This document shows positions 17,263 to 26,311 of a stretch of DNA of 64,000 nucleotides, one piece after another. The notes beneath the pieces are model-generated. The model had not been told where the DNA came from, made no database searches, and worked only from the letters and a program-made list of their open reading frames with translations. The first letter of the stretch is position 1, and every line of letters starts with the position of its first letter. The DNA comes from Azonexaceae bacterium (lineage in GTDB: Bacteria > Pseudomonadota > Gammaproteobacteria > Burkholderiales > Rhodocyclaceae): contig JAAXVL010000002.1 in NCBI GenBank assembly GCA_013335535.1, positions 186,001-250,000 of the forward strand, in the 5' to 3' direction. The translations under genes were made by a program, and so were the position numbers.

Positions 17263-18274
17263 AAGTCGTCGAAAAGGTGAAGGCGTCGGCGAAGAACTCT
17301 TCTTCCGGCATGCCTTGCGCAGCGAAGTCGCGTTTGGCTGCCTCGATCATGAGCGGTGATCCGCAGGCATAGACCTGGTAGCCGGAAAGGTCGGGGAAAT
17401 CGGCCAGCACGGCCTGATGCACGAAGCCGGTGCGACCGCTCCACTCGTCGCCGGCCGCTGGCTCCGAGAGCACCGGGATGTAGCGGATGTTGGCGTGTTC
17501 GGCGGCCCATTTTTCGGGCAGGGCATTCTGGTACAGATCGACGCGCGCTTTGGCGCCCCAGTAGATGAACATCTGCCGGGTGATGTTCTTGGCAATGGCG
17601 TGTTCGACGATGGATTTGACCGGGGCGAAACCGGTGCCGCCGGCGAGCAGGATCATCGGCTTGGGCGAATCTTCGCGCAGGTAGAAGCTGCCATGCGGGC
17701 CGTTGAAACGCAGGATGTCGCGGACCTTCATGGTCGAAAAGACCTGATCGGTGAACAGGCCGCCGGGAACATGGCGGATGTGCAGTTGCAGGACGTTCTC
17801 GTCGTACGGCGCACTGGCCAGCGAATAGCTGCGCTTCTTGCCGTCCTTGAGCAGGATGTCGATGTACTGGCCGGCGAGAAACTGGAAACGCTCGCTGGCG
17901 GGGAGGCGCAGGTGGATTTCGATGACGTCCGGCGCCAGCTTGTCGAGCTTCTCGATGCGCGAAGGCAGGGTCTTCACCGGAATGTCGGTGGCCAGGCTGA
18001 GTTGCTTGCATTCGATGACCAGGTCGGTCTGCGCGCTGGCGCAGCAAAACAAGGTCATGCCAGCCGCTTTTTCTGCGTCGGTCAACGCATGTGTCTGGGA
18101 CTTGCCGTGATCAACCGAGCCGCTGACGACCTTGCCCTTGCAGGCGCCACAGGCACCATCCTTGCAGCCGTACGGCAGAATCAGCCCCTGGCGCAAACCG
18201 GCGTCAAGCAGGGTCTCGCCGGCTTCGGCGCTAAAGGCGCGGCCGCTCGGCTGGACAGTGATCTGGTAGCTCAT
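17261..18274 (-). CDS. 2Fe-2S ferredoxin-type flavin oxidoreductase
   Basis: A 337-residue NAD(P)H electron-transfer protein, like CDP-6-deoxy-3,4-glucoseen reductases and phenol or methane hydroxylase reductase subunits. The N-terminal plant-type ferredoxin domain has CKDGACGACKGKV with a distal Cys in LFCCASAQTDL. The FAD domain has RSYSLASAPY (about residues 145-154). The NAD domain has LLAGGTGFAPVKSIVEH and ends YACGSPLMIEAA. The start is the ATG at 18274. No oxygenase partner lies next to it, so the acceptor is unknown. The gene is divergent from the epimerase gene, 33 bases away. Confidence 0.88.
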   Translation of the reverse strand: MSYQITVQPSGRAFSAEAGETLLDAGLRQGLILPYGCKDGACGACKGKVVSGSVDHGKSQTHALTDAEKAAGMTLFCCASAQTDLVIECKQLSLATDIPVKTLPSRIEKLDKLAPDVIEIHLRLPASERFQFLAGQYIDILLKDGKKRSYSLASAPYDENVLQLHIRHVPGGLFTDQVFSTMKVRDILRFNGPHGSFYLREDSPKPMILLAGGTGFAPVKSIVEHAIAKNITRQMFIYWGAKARVDLYQNALPEKWAAEHANIRYIPVLSEPAAGDEWSGRTGFVHQAVLADFPDLSGYQVYACGSPLMIEAAKRDFAAQGMPEEEFFADAFTFSTT

Positions 18275-18307
18275 AATTTCCCCTTGGTCGTCGGCTACAA
18301 TGCCGGC

Positions 18308-19195
18308 GTGCAAAAAATCCTGATTGTCGGCAGCGGGGACGTTGCCCGCCGCATCCTCTCTCGCATTGTCCCCAATGCCCGCGTCTATGCCCTGCTGCGC
18401 AATGCCGGCCGGGCGGCCGAGTGGCGTGCTGCAGGGGCGCGGCCGGTGCTGGCCGATCTCGACGACCGGGGCAGCCTGCAACGCATTGCCGGACTGGCCG
18501 ACAGCATCCTGCATCTGGCGCCACCGCCCGGCGAAGGCCGTCACGACACGCGTACCCGCAACCTGCTGGCCGCCTTGGGCAAGGGCAAAAGTCTACCACG
18601 GCGTCTGGTCTACGTAAGCACGACGGGGGTTTATGGCGACTGTGGCGGGGCGCAGATCGACGAAACCCGCCGCCTGAATCCGGAGAGCGCCCGCGCCGGC
18701 CGTCGCGTCGATGCCGAACATTGCCTGCGTCAATGGGGCGAGCGGACCGGCGTCAAAGTCTCCATCCTGCGCGCCCCGGGCATCTACGCGGCTGATCGCC
18801 TGCCCATCGAGCGCCTGACCAAGGCCCTGCCGGCGCTCTGTGCAGTGGATGACGGCTATACCAATCACATTCACGCCAACGACCTGGCTGCAGCCTGCAT
18901 TGCCGCCCTGCGTCATGGTGGCGCCAACCGCGTCTACAATGTCGTCGATGATTCCGACCTGAAGATGGCCGACTATTTCGAGCGCGTTGCCGATGCCTTC
19001 GCGCTACCGCGTCCGCCGCGCATTTCGCGGCAAGAGGCCGAAAAGACGCTGTCGCCGGTGCAGATGTCCTTCATGCGTGAATCGCGGCGTATTGCCAACA
19101 AACGCCTGAAAACAGAATTAAAACTGCGTCTTGCGTACCCGACGGTCGATGTCGGGATCGCCGAGGCGAAAGCAGCCAAGCTGGCTGCCAACTAG
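18308..19195 (+). CDS. NAD(P)-dependent epimerase/SDR family protein
   Basis: A 295-residue extended short-chain dehydrogenase-like protein starting at GTG 18308. The dinucleotide site is ILIVGSGDVARRIL near the N-terminus. STTGVYGDCGG supplies the Ser/Thr and a Tyr of the active-site region, but the usual YxxxK is not clear (the R-rich SARAGRRVDAEHCL stands in its place). It resembles YeeZ-type proteins, so it may bind NAD(P) without classic epimerase activity. It is followed after 9 bases by the HemJ-like gene. Confidence 0.75.
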   Translation: MQKILIVGSGDVARRILSRIVPNARVYALLRNAGRAAEWRAAGARPVLADLDDRGSLQRIAGLADSILHLAPPPGEGRHDTRTRNLLAALGKGKSLPRRLVYVSTTGVYGDCGGAQIDETRRLNPESARAGRRVDAEHCLRQWGERTGVKVSILRAPGIYAADRLPIERLTKALPALCAVDDGYTNHIHANDLAAACIAALRHGGANRVYNVVDDSDLKMADYFERVADAFALPRPPRISRQEAEKTLSPVQMSFMRESRRIANKRLKTELKLRLAYPTVDVGIAEAKAAKLAAN

Positions 19196-19204
19196 GAGAA
19201 ACGC

Positions 19205-19621
19205 ATGCTCGTCGTAAAGACTTTGCATATCTGGATGGTCATTTCGTGGTTCGCCGGGCTGTTCTATCTGCCGCGCATTTTCGTCAATCTGGCCATGGTG
19301 CCGGCCGACAGCATCGCCGAACGCGACCGCCTTCTGCTCATGGCCGGCAAGCTCTACAAATTCATGACGCCGCTTGGCATCCTCGCCATCGTGCTGGGTT
19401 TCTGGCTGTGGTTCGGCTACGGTTTCACCGGCGGCTGGCTGCACGCCAAGACCACGCTGGTCGCCATTCTTGCCCTCTACCACTGGCATTGCGGCCGCGT
19501 GCTCAAGCAGTTCCAGGGTGGTGGCAACAAGAAAACCCACATCTGGTACCGTTTCTATAACGAACTGCCGGTTATCGTGCTGCTGATCGTCCTCTTCCTC
19601 GTTGTCCTCAAGCCCTTCTGA
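19205..19621 (+). CDS. hemJ: HemJ-like protoporphyrinogen IX oxidase
   Basis: A 138-residue membrane protein with four hydrophobic helices and the UPF0093/HemJ motifs. His in TLHIWMVISWFAGLFYLPR and Lys in WLHAKTTLV correspond to the conserved heme-binding and catalytic positions. HemJ oxidises protoporphyrinogen IX to protoporphyrin IX in the inner membrane. AGGAG lies 5 bases before the ATG. One base separates its stop from the downstream methyltransferase start. Confidence 0.85.
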   Translation: MLVVKTLHIWMVISWFAGLFYLPRIFVNLAMVPADSIAERDRLLLMAGKLYKFMTPLGILAIVLGFWLWFGYGFTGGWLHAKTTLVAILALYHWHCGRVLKQFQGGGNKKTHIWYRFYNELPVIVLLIVLFLVVLKPF

Positions 19622-19622
19622 C

Positions 19623-20765
19623 ATGAATACCTATTTCGCAATCTGCCCGCGCGGGCTGGAAGAACACCTGCTCGAGGAGCTTCGTGCCGTCGGCGGCGAA
19701 GACCTGCGGACGACCCATGGTGGCGTTTTCTTTTCCGGCGACTGGTCGGTCTGCTACCGCGCCAACCTCGAATCCCGTCTGGCTACCCGCATTCTCTGGC
19801 ACATCGTCAAGGGGCCGTACCAAAAGGAAGACGACATCTACCGGCTGGCCGTCCGCCAGTTGTGGCCGAACCATTTCGATGTGACGCGCACGATGCGCGT
19901 GGTGACGACGGCCATCAAGTGCCCGCTCAAATCGCTCGATTTCGTCACGTTGCGCGTCAAGGACGCTATCTGTGACCGCTTTCGTGAGGACCGCGGCGAT
20001 CGGCCGAATATCGAAACACGCCATCCCGACGTCAGCGTCCATGTCTTCCTCTCCGAGAACGAGTGCACGCTGTACCTCGACACGTCCGGTCAGCCCTTGT
20101 GGCAGCGCGGTTTCCGCAAGGCCAGTGTGGATGCGCCGCTCAAGGAAAACCTGGCGGCCGGCATCCTCAAAATTACCGGCTGGCAGCCCGGCACGCCGCT
20201 GGTTGACCCGATGTGCGGAAGCGGCACCTTCCTGCTTGAAGCCGTGCAAGTGGCGCTCGACCGCGCCCCGGGGCTGGATCGCGGTTTCGCCTTCGAGATG
20301 CTGCGCAATTTCGAGGCGCTCAACTGGGCGAACATTCGCCAGGCGGCCGAAGCACGCGTCAAACCGGCCGAGCCGATGGATATCCGTGGCTACGACATCG
20401 ATGACAAGGCGGTTCGTGCCACCCGGCGCAACCTGCAGGAGGCGGGTTTTGGCAACGTTGTCACGGTCGACCGGGAAGATCTGCTCGAAACGCAACCGCT
20501 GACCGATCATGGCATCCTTGTCACCAACCCGCCCTACGGCGAGCGCATCGGTGAGCAGGACGAACTGGCTGCTTTTTATCCGCAACTCGGTTCAGCCCTG
20601 AAAAAACACTGGGCCGGATGGAACTGTTTCTTCTTCACAGCCGACCTGCGTTTGCCTAAACTGGTCGGGCTCAAACCGAGCCGCAAGACGCCGCTGTTCA
20701 ATGGTCCGCTCGAGTGCCGACTTTTTGAAATTCGCATGGTCGCCGGTAGCAATCGCAAGGTGTGA
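19623..20765 (+). CDS. THUMP-domain RNA methyltransferase (RlmL N-part type)
   Basis: A 380-residue class I methyltransferase from the ATG at 19623. An N-terminal ferredoxin-like plus THUMP region (about 1-155) binds RNA. The methyltransferase region has the family sequence RGFRKASVDAPLKENLAAGIL, motif I LVDPMCGSGTFLLEA and the catalytic NPPYGERIG. These are characteristic of N2-guanine methyltransferases such as RlmL (23S G2445). It lacks the second RlmK domain of the E. coli fusion, as in many betaproteobacteria. The substrate is inferred from family. Confidence 0.87.
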   Translation: MNTYFAICPRGLEEHLLEELRAVGGEDLRTTHGGVFFSGDWSVCYRANLESRLATRILWHIVKGPYQKEDDIYRLAVRQLWPNHFDVTRTMRVVTTAIKCPLKSLDFVTLRVKDAICDRFREDRGDRPNIETRHPDVSVHVFLSENECTLYLDTSGQPLWQRGFRKASVDAPLKENLAAGILKITGWQPGTPLVDPMCGSGTFLLEAVQVALDRAPGLDRGFAFEMLRNFEALNWANIRQAAEARVKPAEPMDIRGYDIDDKAVRATRRNLQEAGFGNVVTVDREDLLETQPLTDHGILVTNPPYGERIGEQDELAAFYPQLGSALKKHWAGWNCFFFTADLRLPKLVGLKPSRKTPLFNGPLECRLFEIRMVAGSNRKV

Positions 20766-20776
20766 GCAGGGGGCAA

Positions 20777-20793
20777 TTGCTGCAATGCAATAC
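20777..20793 (+). promoter_or_regulatory. TGCAATGCAATAC box upstream of CoA-transferase
   Basis: TTGCTGCAATGCAATAC, 88 bases before the CoA-transferase ATG. The same 17-base word with one change stands at 28450-28466 upstream of htpX, suggesting one regulator binds both. Confidence 0.4.
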
Positions 20794-20880
20794 GCATGGA
20801 ATTTTGATCCTGGTCAGCATATTGGTCTGACCGCCATGCGAGGATTCATGTTTTGCCAAAATAATTTCAGGAGATAGCGC

Positions 20881-22176
20881 ATGTCCTTCCAGTCTCTGTA
20901 TCAACAAAAACGCATGTCCGCCGCCGATGCCATTCGCGTCGTCAAGAATGGTGACACCATCGTTGTTCCTACGGCTGTTGGCGAACCGCCCAGCTTGCTG
21001 ACGGCGCTCTCGGAGGCGCGTCGCGATTTCCGCGATGTGCAGGTTTCGCAGATTCTGGCCGTGCGCAAGTTCGGTTACCTGGATCCGGAAACTATCGAGC
21101 ACGTTCGCCACACCGCCTATTTCTACAGCGGCGCCACCCGTCCGGGCGGCAAGGATGGCTGGGTCGATTTCATCCCGGCCTATTTCTCGGAAATGCCGTC
21201 GTTGCTCAACCGTGGCCTCATGCCGGCCGATGTCGTGTTCACCATGGCTTCGCCGATGGACGAGCATGGCTTCTTCTCGCTGTCGCTGGCCGCCGACTAC
21301 ACGATGGCCGCCATCGACCGTGCCCGTGTTGTCGTGCTCGAAGTCAATCCGAACGTGCCCTTCGCCAATGGCGATTGTCACATCCACATTTCGCAGGTTG
21401 CCGCGCTGTGCGAAAGCGATGAGCCGATTCTCGAGGTCGGCCTGCCGAAGATTGGCCCGGTCCAGGAGGCCATCGGCAAGTACGTCGCCGAGATGATTCC
21501 GGATGGCGCCACCTTGCAGATCGGCTACGGCGGCATTCCCGACGCTGTGGTCATGCAGCTGACCGACAAGCACGATCTCGGCATCCACACCGAAATGGTT
21601 GGCGACGGCATCATGTCGCTGGTCGAGGCTGGTGTTGTGACCAATCGCAAGAAGAACTACCACCACGGCAAGATGCTGGCGACCTTCGCGCTCGGCTCGA
21701 AAAAGCTGTACCAGTTCATGCATCGCAATCCGGCGCTCGAAATGCACCCGGTCGATTTTACCAATGACCCCTATCTGGCCGGTCAGAACGACAACCTGCA
21801 CGCCATCAACGCGACGATGCAGATCGATTTCCTCGGCCAGTGCGGCTCGGAAAGCCTGGGCCCGATTCCCTATTCAGGTACCGGCGGCCAGTCCGACTTC
21901 GTGCGCGCTGCAAATCGCTCGAACGGTGGCAAGGCTTTCATCGTGCTGCCGTCTACGGCCAAGGACGACACGATTTCACGCATCGTGCCGACCCTGTCGC
22001 CGGGAACCCATGTGTCGACGAGCAAGAACGACATTAACTATGTCGTTACCGAGTTCGGCGTCGCCCAGCTGCGCGGCAAGACGGCCAAGCAGCGGACTGA
22101 GGCGCTGATCGGCATTGCCCACCCGAATTTCCGCGGTGAACTGCGCGATGCGGCAAAGCGTCTGAAACTGCTCTGA
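20881..22176 (+). CDS. Acetyl-CoA hydrolase/CoA-transferase family protein
   Basis: A 431-residue protein of the 4-hydroxybutyrate/acetate CoA-transferase family, which moves CoA between short acyl-CoA and carboxylates through a glutamyl-CoA intermediate. Two related halves are visible. The HTEM motif places Glu238 where the catalytic glutamate of the family sits. The C-terminal half has SESLGPIPYSGTGGQSDFVR, the glycine-rich CoA-binding loop, and NYVVTEFGVAQLRGKT. Length is normal. A small gene follows after 10 bases. Which acids it uses is unknown. Confidence 0.88.
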   Translation: MSFQSLYQQKRMSAADAIRVVKNGDTIVVPTAVGEPPSLLTALSEARRDFRDVQVSQILAVRKFGYLDPETIEHVRHTAYFYSGATRPGGKDGWVDFIPAYFSEMPSLLNRGLMPADVVFTMASPMDEHGFFSLSLAADYTMAAIDRARVVVLEVNPNVPFANGDCHIHISQVAALCESDEPILEVGLPKIGPVQEAIGKYVAEMIPDGATLQIGYGGIPDAVVMQLTDKHDLGIHTEMVGDGIMSLVEAGVVTNRKKNYHHGKMLATFALGSKKLYQFMHRNPALEMHPVDFTNDPYLAGQNDNLHAINATMQIDFLGQCGSESLGPIPYSGTGGQSDFVRAANRSNGGKAFIVLPSTAKDDTISRIVPTLSPGTHVSTSKNDINYVVTEFGVAQLRGKTAKQRTEALIGIAHPNFRGELRDAAKRLKLL

Positions 22177-22186
22177 GGAGGCGGCG

Positions 22187-22513
22187 ATGATTCTGCAAAA
22201 ACAATTTACTGAAGAGGAGTTGTCGCAGATCATCGAAGAAGGCGCCATTTACATGTGCGCCTGTCCGGCACAGGTGGCGGTGCAATTGCGCAGCTTGCGC
22301 GAACTGCACCGCTATCAGAACGCCTGCGAAGTCGAACCGGATAATGATCACCGCGTACATCGTGCCATTGCCGAGGCAACAATGCGGGCTCATGCGGTGA
22401 TGGAAACGTGCATGGTGGACATCCTTGCACTTGAAGGCTGGGACAGGACGACGCTGAAAATGCCCGAGGGGCTGCGCCGTCGCCGCGATGAAATGATCGC
22501 CCGGGACGAGTGA
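22187..22513 (+). CDS. Small conserved-looking protein, function unknown
   Basis: A 108-residue cytoplasmic protein with no signal or membrane segment. It has a CxC motif (YMCACPAQVAVQLRSL, about residues 22-37), a middle helix rich in His and Glu, and a basic end (RRRRDEM). A GAGG ribosome site precedes the ATG and the gene lies 10 bases behind the CoA-transferase, so it is probably co-expressed with it. I do not recognise the family. Confidence 0.7.
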   Translation: MILQKQFTEEELSQIIEEGAIYMCACPAQVAVQLRSLRELHRYQNACEVEPDNDHRVHRAIAEATMRAHAVMETCMVDILALEGWDRTTLKMPEGLRRRRDEMIARDE

Positions 22514-22613
22514 ATACGTCTTTTTTTGCTTACAACTTGTAGCAAATTTAATCGCTCGTCCGGCCTAAAATTGACTATCGTGTAATTGTGGTCAAGGAAG
22601 GCTGGAGTTTCCC

Positions 22614-22949
22614 ATGAAAGCGGCAAAAATTCTGATGCTCGTGTTGGCTGTGGTAATGGCCGGGATGGCGTCAAGCGCCTCGGCCCACGGTCCACGTGGG
22701 CGTATTGGCGTCTATATCGGTGGTCCTGTCTGGGGGCCGGTCTGGTACCCGCCTCCTTACTATTATCCGCCGCAGGTGATTGTCGTCCCTCCAGCGCAAC
22801 CGCCTGTCTATATCGAACAGTCACAGGAGCCGGCGCCAGATGCCGGCCAGAAATACTGGTATTTCTGCAAGAGTTCGCAGGGGTATTACCCCTACGTCAA
22901 GGAATGCCCGGAGGGCTGGCAGAAAGTATTGCCGCAACCTGAGAGATGA
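22614..22949 (+). CDS. Small secreted Tyr/Pro-rich protein
   Basis: A 111-residue protein with a signal peptide (KAAKILMLVLAVVMAGMASSASA, cleavage before HGP). A low-complexity PPYYYPPQVIVVPPAQPP stretch follows. The C-terminal module YWYFCKSSQGYYPYVKECP with GWQKVLPQP carries two cysteines that could form a disulfide; this module recurs in many proteobacterial envelope proteins of unknown role. It overlaps the next gene by 4 bases (ATGA). Confidence 0.75.
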   Translation: MKAAKILMLVLAVVMAGMASSASAHGPRGRIGVYIGGPVWGPVWYPPPYYYPPQVIVVPPAQPPVYIEQSQEPAPDAGQKYWYFCKSSQGYYPYVKECPEGWQKVLPQPER

Positions 22950-23497
22950 AAATGGCCGAGAGAAAATTTGCAGCTGGGCGCGTCGCAGTCGTGGTTGGCG
23001 CGGTCTTTCTGGGCGCGTGTACCGTATTGCCCACCGGGCCGAGCGTCATGGTCTTGCCGGGGACCGGTTATTCAATAGAGACGTTTCGCGAGGATGATGG
23101 TTACTGTCGCCAGTACGCCCACATCCAAATAGGCGGCAAGACCGCTGAAGATGCCGCAAGAGAGTCTGCCGTAACCAGTGCCGCAGTCGGCACGGCAATT
23201 GGTGCGGTCGCTGGAGCCGCCATCGGAGGTCATCGCGGCGTTGGTACTGGTGCTGGCGTCGGCTTGCTGATGGGGAGTGCTGTCGGTTCCGATAGCGCGC
23301 GGGCTTCGGGTATCGGTACCCAACGCCAGTACGACAACGCCTACGTCCAGTGCATGTATACCAAGGGGCACCGCGTACCCGTACCGGCCAATATGGCGGT
23401 GCCGAGAGCCTCGGCGCGTACTCCGGATACAAATAACCCGCCGCCACCTCCGCCACCACCGGGCTCGCCGCCACCGCCACCGCCCGGCGTCAGATAG
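22946..23497 (+). CDS. Glycine-zipper lipoprotein with polyproline tail
   Basis: A 183-residue protein. The hydrophobic start ends in a lipobox (FLGAC). A glycine-zipper segment (AVGTAIGAVAGAAIGGHRGV and on to about residue 112) could insert in or span the outer membrane. The last 20 residues are nearly all proline with glycine. Two Cys (DDGYCRQY, VQCMY) recall other glycine-zipper lipoproteins. It is read together with the Tyr/Pro-rich protein through the ATGA overlap. Role unknown; cell-envelope location inferred. Confidence 0.75.
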   Translation: MKMAERKFAAGRVAVVVGAVFLGACTVLPTGPSVMVLPGTGYSIETFREDDGYCRQYAHIQIGGKTAEDAARESAVTSAAVGTAIGAVAGAAIGGHRGVGTGAGVGLLMGSAVGSDSARASGIGTQRQYDNAYVQCMYTKGHRVPVPANMAVPRASARTPDTNNPPPPPPPPGSPPPPPPGVR

Positions 23498-23505
23498 GCT
23501 TTGCA

Positions 23506-23539
23506 AAAAAATGCCCGGACTTTGAAGCCGGGCATTTTT
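23506..23539. terminator. Bidirectional rho-independent terminator
   Basis: AAAAATGCCCGG, loop ACTTTGAAG, CCGGGCATTTTT. The A/T flanks make it work for both the plus-strand lipoprotein operon and the minus-strand lipA operon. Confidence 0.85.
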
Positions 23540-23540
23540 C

Positions 23541-23571
23541 ATTTTTGGCCATTTTTTCCGGTTGACCGTGG
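23541..23571 (+). repeat. Dispersed CCGGTYGACCGTGG repeat, copy F (full length)
   Basis: Core CCGGTTGACCGTGG at 23558-23571, with left arm ATTTTTGGCCATTTTTT directly after the terminator. It is intergenic, 25 bases past the lipA stop. Confidence 0.9.
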
Positions 23572-23596
23572 AAGTCAGCCGGCTGGCGGGTTTGGA

Positions 23597-24550
23597 TCAG
23601 GCGACGCCGGCGCTATGTGCCTGCTGATCGGCCCAGTAGCTTGAGCGCACCATCGGTGCGCAGGCGGCGCCGGAGAAGCCCATTTTCCTGGCTTCTTCCT
23701 CGAACATCTTGAAGGTGTCGGGATGGACGTAGCGGGTGACCGGGAGGTGATGGCCGGAGGGGGCGAGGTACTGGCCGATGGTCAGCATTTCGACGTCGTG
23801 GGCGCGCAGGTCGCGCATTACTTCGAGGATTTCCTCGTCGGTCTCGCCGAGGCCGACCATCAGGCCGGACTTGGTCTTGACGTCCGGATAGCGCGCCTTG
23901 AACTGCTTGAGGAATTCGAGTGAGTGCGCGTAATCGGCACCGGGACGGGCTTGCTTGTAGAGGCGCGGCACGGTTTCCATGTTGTGGTTGAGCACATCGG
24001 GCAGGGCGCCGCCGAGGACGTCGAGCGCCACGTCCATGCGGCCGCGAAAATCAGGCACCAGCGTTTCGACGGTGGTCGTCGGTGACAGTTCGCGGACATT
24101 GCTGATGACATCAACGAAATGCTGGGCACCGCCGTCGCGCAGGTCGTCGCGGTCGACGCTGGTGATCACGACGTAACGCAGCTTGAGCGTGGCGACCGAT
24201 TCGGCCAGTTCGCGCGGCTCGTTCGGGTTGGGCGGCAGCGGCTGGCCGTGGCCGACGTCGCAGAATGGGCAGCGCCGCGTGCAGATGTCGCCGAGGATCA
24301 TGAAGGTCGCCGTGCCGCGCCCGAAGCATTCGCCGATGTTGGGACAGGCGGCTTCTTCGCAGACCGTGTGCAGCTTCTTCTCGCGCAGCATGGTCTTGAT
24401 TTCGCCGAAGCGCCCGGCGCTGTTACCGGCCTTGACGCGAATCCATTCGGGTTTGCGCAGCGGGGTGTCGACCGGCACGATCTTGATGGGGATGCGCGCG
24501 GTTTTGAGTTCGCCTTTTTGCTTGACGCCTTTTTGCTTCGTTTCAGCCAT
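23597..24550 (-). CDS. lipA: Lipoyl synthase
   Basis: A 317-residue radical-SAM enzyme that inserts two sulfurs into octanoyl-lipoyl domains. The auxiliary cluster cysteines are [12 protein letters not shown], the radical-SAM cluster is CTRRCPFC (about residues 90-97), and the C-terminal RSSYWADQQ contains the conserved Ser ligand of the auxiliary cluster. It overlaps lipB by 8 bases, giving the octanoyl-transfer to sulfur-insertion order of the pathway. Confidence 0.97.
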   Translation of the reverse strand: MAETKQKGVKQKGELKTARIPIKIVPVDTPLRKPEWIRVKAGNSAGRFGEIKTMLREKKLHTVCEEAACPNIGECFGRGTATFMILGDICTRRCPFCDVGHGQPLPPNPNEPRELAESVATLKLRYVVITSVDRDDLRDGGAQHFVDVISNVRELSPTTTVETLVPDFRGRMDVALDVLGGALPDVLNHNMETVPRLYKQARPGADYAHSLEFLKQFKARYPDVKTKSGLMVGLGETDEEILEVMRDLRAHDVEMLTIGQYLAPSGHHLPVTRYVHPDTFKMFEEEARKMGFSGAACAPMVRSSYWADQQAHSAGVA

Positions 24551-25160
24551 GTTGTTTGTCCAGTTGCTGTAGCAATTGTTGAGAGAGTTGCTCGCCCGCC
24601 TCGTGAGCGGTGAGCGGAATGTTCAGGTCTTTGGTTTGAATCACTTTGAGCCCCGCATAGCCGCAGGGATTGATTGCCTCGAAGGGGCTCAGGTCCATGT
24701 CCACGTTGAGCGAGACGCCGTGGTAGCTGCAGCCATTGCGGATACGCAGGCCGAGGGCGGCAATCTTGGCCTCGCCGACATAGACGCCAGGCGCACCGTC
24801 GCGGCGTTCGGCCGTTAGGCCGTGTTCGGCCAGCAGGTCGATGACGGCCTGCTCAATGGCAGTGACCAGTTCGCGCACCTTAATTTTCAGGCGCGACAGG
24901 TCGAGCAGCAGGTATATCACGACCTGGCCCGGTCCGTGGTAAGTCACCTGGCCGCCGCGGTCGATCTTGACCAGCGGAATGCCGACATCGCGCAGGATGT
25001 GCTCCGGCTTGCCGGCCTGGCCGAGCGTATAGACCGGCGGGTGCTCAACGATCCAGATTTCGTCCGGTGTTTCGGCCGTGCGCTTGGCGGTGAAATCCTG
25101 CATGGCCTGGAAGGTCGGTTCATACTCGACCCGGCCCAGGCGTTTGACGGCAGGAGGCAC
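24543..25160 (-). CDS. lipB: Octanoyltransferase
   Basis: A 205-residue enzyme that moves octanoate from acyl carrier protein to E2 and GcvH proteins. Conserved features are [11 protein letters not shown] (about residues 68-78), the active-site Lys in [13 protein letters not shown], and the Cys in INPCGYAGL. The start is GTG at 25160, directly after the stop of the DUF493 gene. Confidence 0.95.
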   Translation of the reverse strand: MPPAVKRLGRVEYEPTFQAMQDFTAKRTAETPDEIWIVEHPPVYTLGQAGKPEHILRDVGIPLVKIDRGGQVTYHGPGQVVIYLLLDLSRLKIKVRELVTAIEQAVIDLLAEHGLTAERRDGAPGVYVGEAKIAALGLRIRNGCSYHGVSLNVDMDLSPFEAINPCGYAGLKVIQTKDLNIPLTAHEAGEQLSQQLLQQLDKQHG

Positions 25161-25430
25161 TTACAGCACGACCTTGATCATCGGGTGGCCGCTCAGGTCG
25201 GTGTACAGCGCGTCGAGCTGCGGTTTGGAGGTGGCGGTCACGGTGCACGTCAGGCTCAGGTAGTTGCCGCCGGAGCTGGCCCGCATTTCCATGGTTGCGC
25301 CATCGAAATCCGGAGCGTGCACGGTGACGATATCGAGGACGACCTGAGCCAGACCGTCATCGGCCTTGCCCATGATCTTGAGGGGGAATTCGCAGGGGAA
25401 TTCGAGCAGGGTGTCCTTGTACGAAGCCAT
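25161..25430 (-). CDS. ybeD: YbeD-type DUF493 protein
   Basis: An 89-residue protein of the YbeD family, with the ACT-like pattern FPCEFPLKIMGK and the ending SGHPMIKVVL. In E. coli ybeD also sits between dacA and lipB. Its role is not established, and regulation of lipoate metabolism is only a suggestion from neighbourhood. One base lies between the dat stop and this ATG. Confidence 0.9.
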   Translation of the reverse strand: MASYKDTLLEFPCEFPLKIMGKADDGLAQVVLDIVTVHAPDFDGATMEMRASSGGNYLSLTCTVTATSKPQLDALYTDLSGHPMIKVVL

Positions 25431-25431
25431 G

Positions 25432-26307
25432 TCAGCCTTTGCGCATTACGGTGTTCTTGAAATCCTGGTACCACTGCCACATCTGTCCGGCCAGCGGACC
25501 GGGTTTTCCGGTGCCAACGGGGTGGCCGTCGAGGGTCGTGATCGCCAGAATCTCTTTTGTCGATGAGGTCATCCAGACCTCGTCGGCGGCGCGAAGTTCA
25601 GTTTCTTCGATTTCAGCGATTTTTACCGGTTGACCGTGGAACTTGGCCAGCTCGAGGATCACGTCGTAGGTGATGCCGGGCAGCATGAGGTGCGTCTTGG
25701 GTGGCGCGCACAGCACACCGTCCTTGACGATGAAAATGTTCGACGCCGCGCCTTCCTTCATGAAACCGTCGCGAATGAGCAATGCCTCGGCGCAGCCTTG
25801 TTCGACAGCCTGCTGGCGAGCCAGCACGTTGGCGAGCAGCGAAATGACCTTGAGGTCGCAGCGCGACCAGCGCAGGTCAGGCACCGTGATGGCCGAGACG
25901 CCCTTGGCGCGGATGTCGGCCGGCGTGGTGACCAGCGGTGACGAAAAAGCGAAGGCAGTCGGTGCCACGCTGGGCGGCGGAAAGGCGTGGTCGCGCTTGT
26001 CATCTGCGCCGCGCGTCACCTGCAGGTAGATCGACTGGTCTTCCCAGGGGGCTTCGTCGATCAAGCGGAGAACGACATCCTTCCAGTCGCTGGCGCTGAG
26101 CGGATTGGCCAGCTGAATGCCGTCTAGCGTCGCCTGCAGGCGTTTGAGGTGTTCGTCGATGCGAAAGGCCCGACGCGAATAGACCGGAATCACTTCATAG
26201 ACGCCGTCGCCGTACAAAAAACCGCGGTCGAGCGGCGAAATGCCCGCCTCGGCCAGCGGCTTGAACTGGCCGTTCAGGTAAACGGGATCGGCGACGTAAG
26301 GCGTCAT
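25432..26307 (-). CDS. dat: D-amino acid aminotransferase (PLP fold type IV)
   Basis: A 291-residue PLP enzyme from the ATG at 26307, most like D-alanine aminotransferases that interconvert D-alanine and D-glutamate. The start shows YLNGQF with SPLDRGFLYGDGVYEVIPVY. Lys in DLKVISLLANVLARQQA is the Schiff-base lysine (about residue 150). EGAASNIFIVKDG follows. Its place between D,D-carboxypeptidase and lipB fits a D-alanine role. Residues 223-227 (FHGQP) come from a copy of the dispersed repeat. Confidence 0.88.
   Translation of the reverse strand: MTPYVADPVYLNGQFKPLAEAGISPLDRGFLYGDGVYEVIPVYSRRAFRIDEHLKRLQATLDGIQLANPLSASDWKDVVLRLIDEAPWEDQSIYLQVTRGADDKRDHAFPPPSVAPTAFAFSSPLVTTPADIRAKGVSAITVPDLRWSRCDLKVISLLANVLARQQAVEQGCAEALLIRDGFMKEGAASNIFIVKDGVLCAPPKTHLMLPGITYDVILELAKFHGQPVKIAEIEETELRAADEVWMTSSTKEILAITTLDGHPVGTGKPGPLAGQMWQWYQDFKNTVMRKG
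25609..25639 (+). repeat. Dispersed CCGGTYGACCGTGG repeat, copy G
   Basis: Core CCGGTTGACCGTGG at 25626-25639, preceded by GATTTCAGCGATTTTTA as a partly kept left arm. It is antisense inside dat. Confidence 0.8.
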
Positions 26308-26311
26308 GGGT

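Noticed and set aside
17417-18307. Upstream extension of the epimerase gene to 592 residues
   Set aside because: This part is antisense to the ferredoxin-type reductase, and the Rossmann motif starts right at the GTG at 18308.
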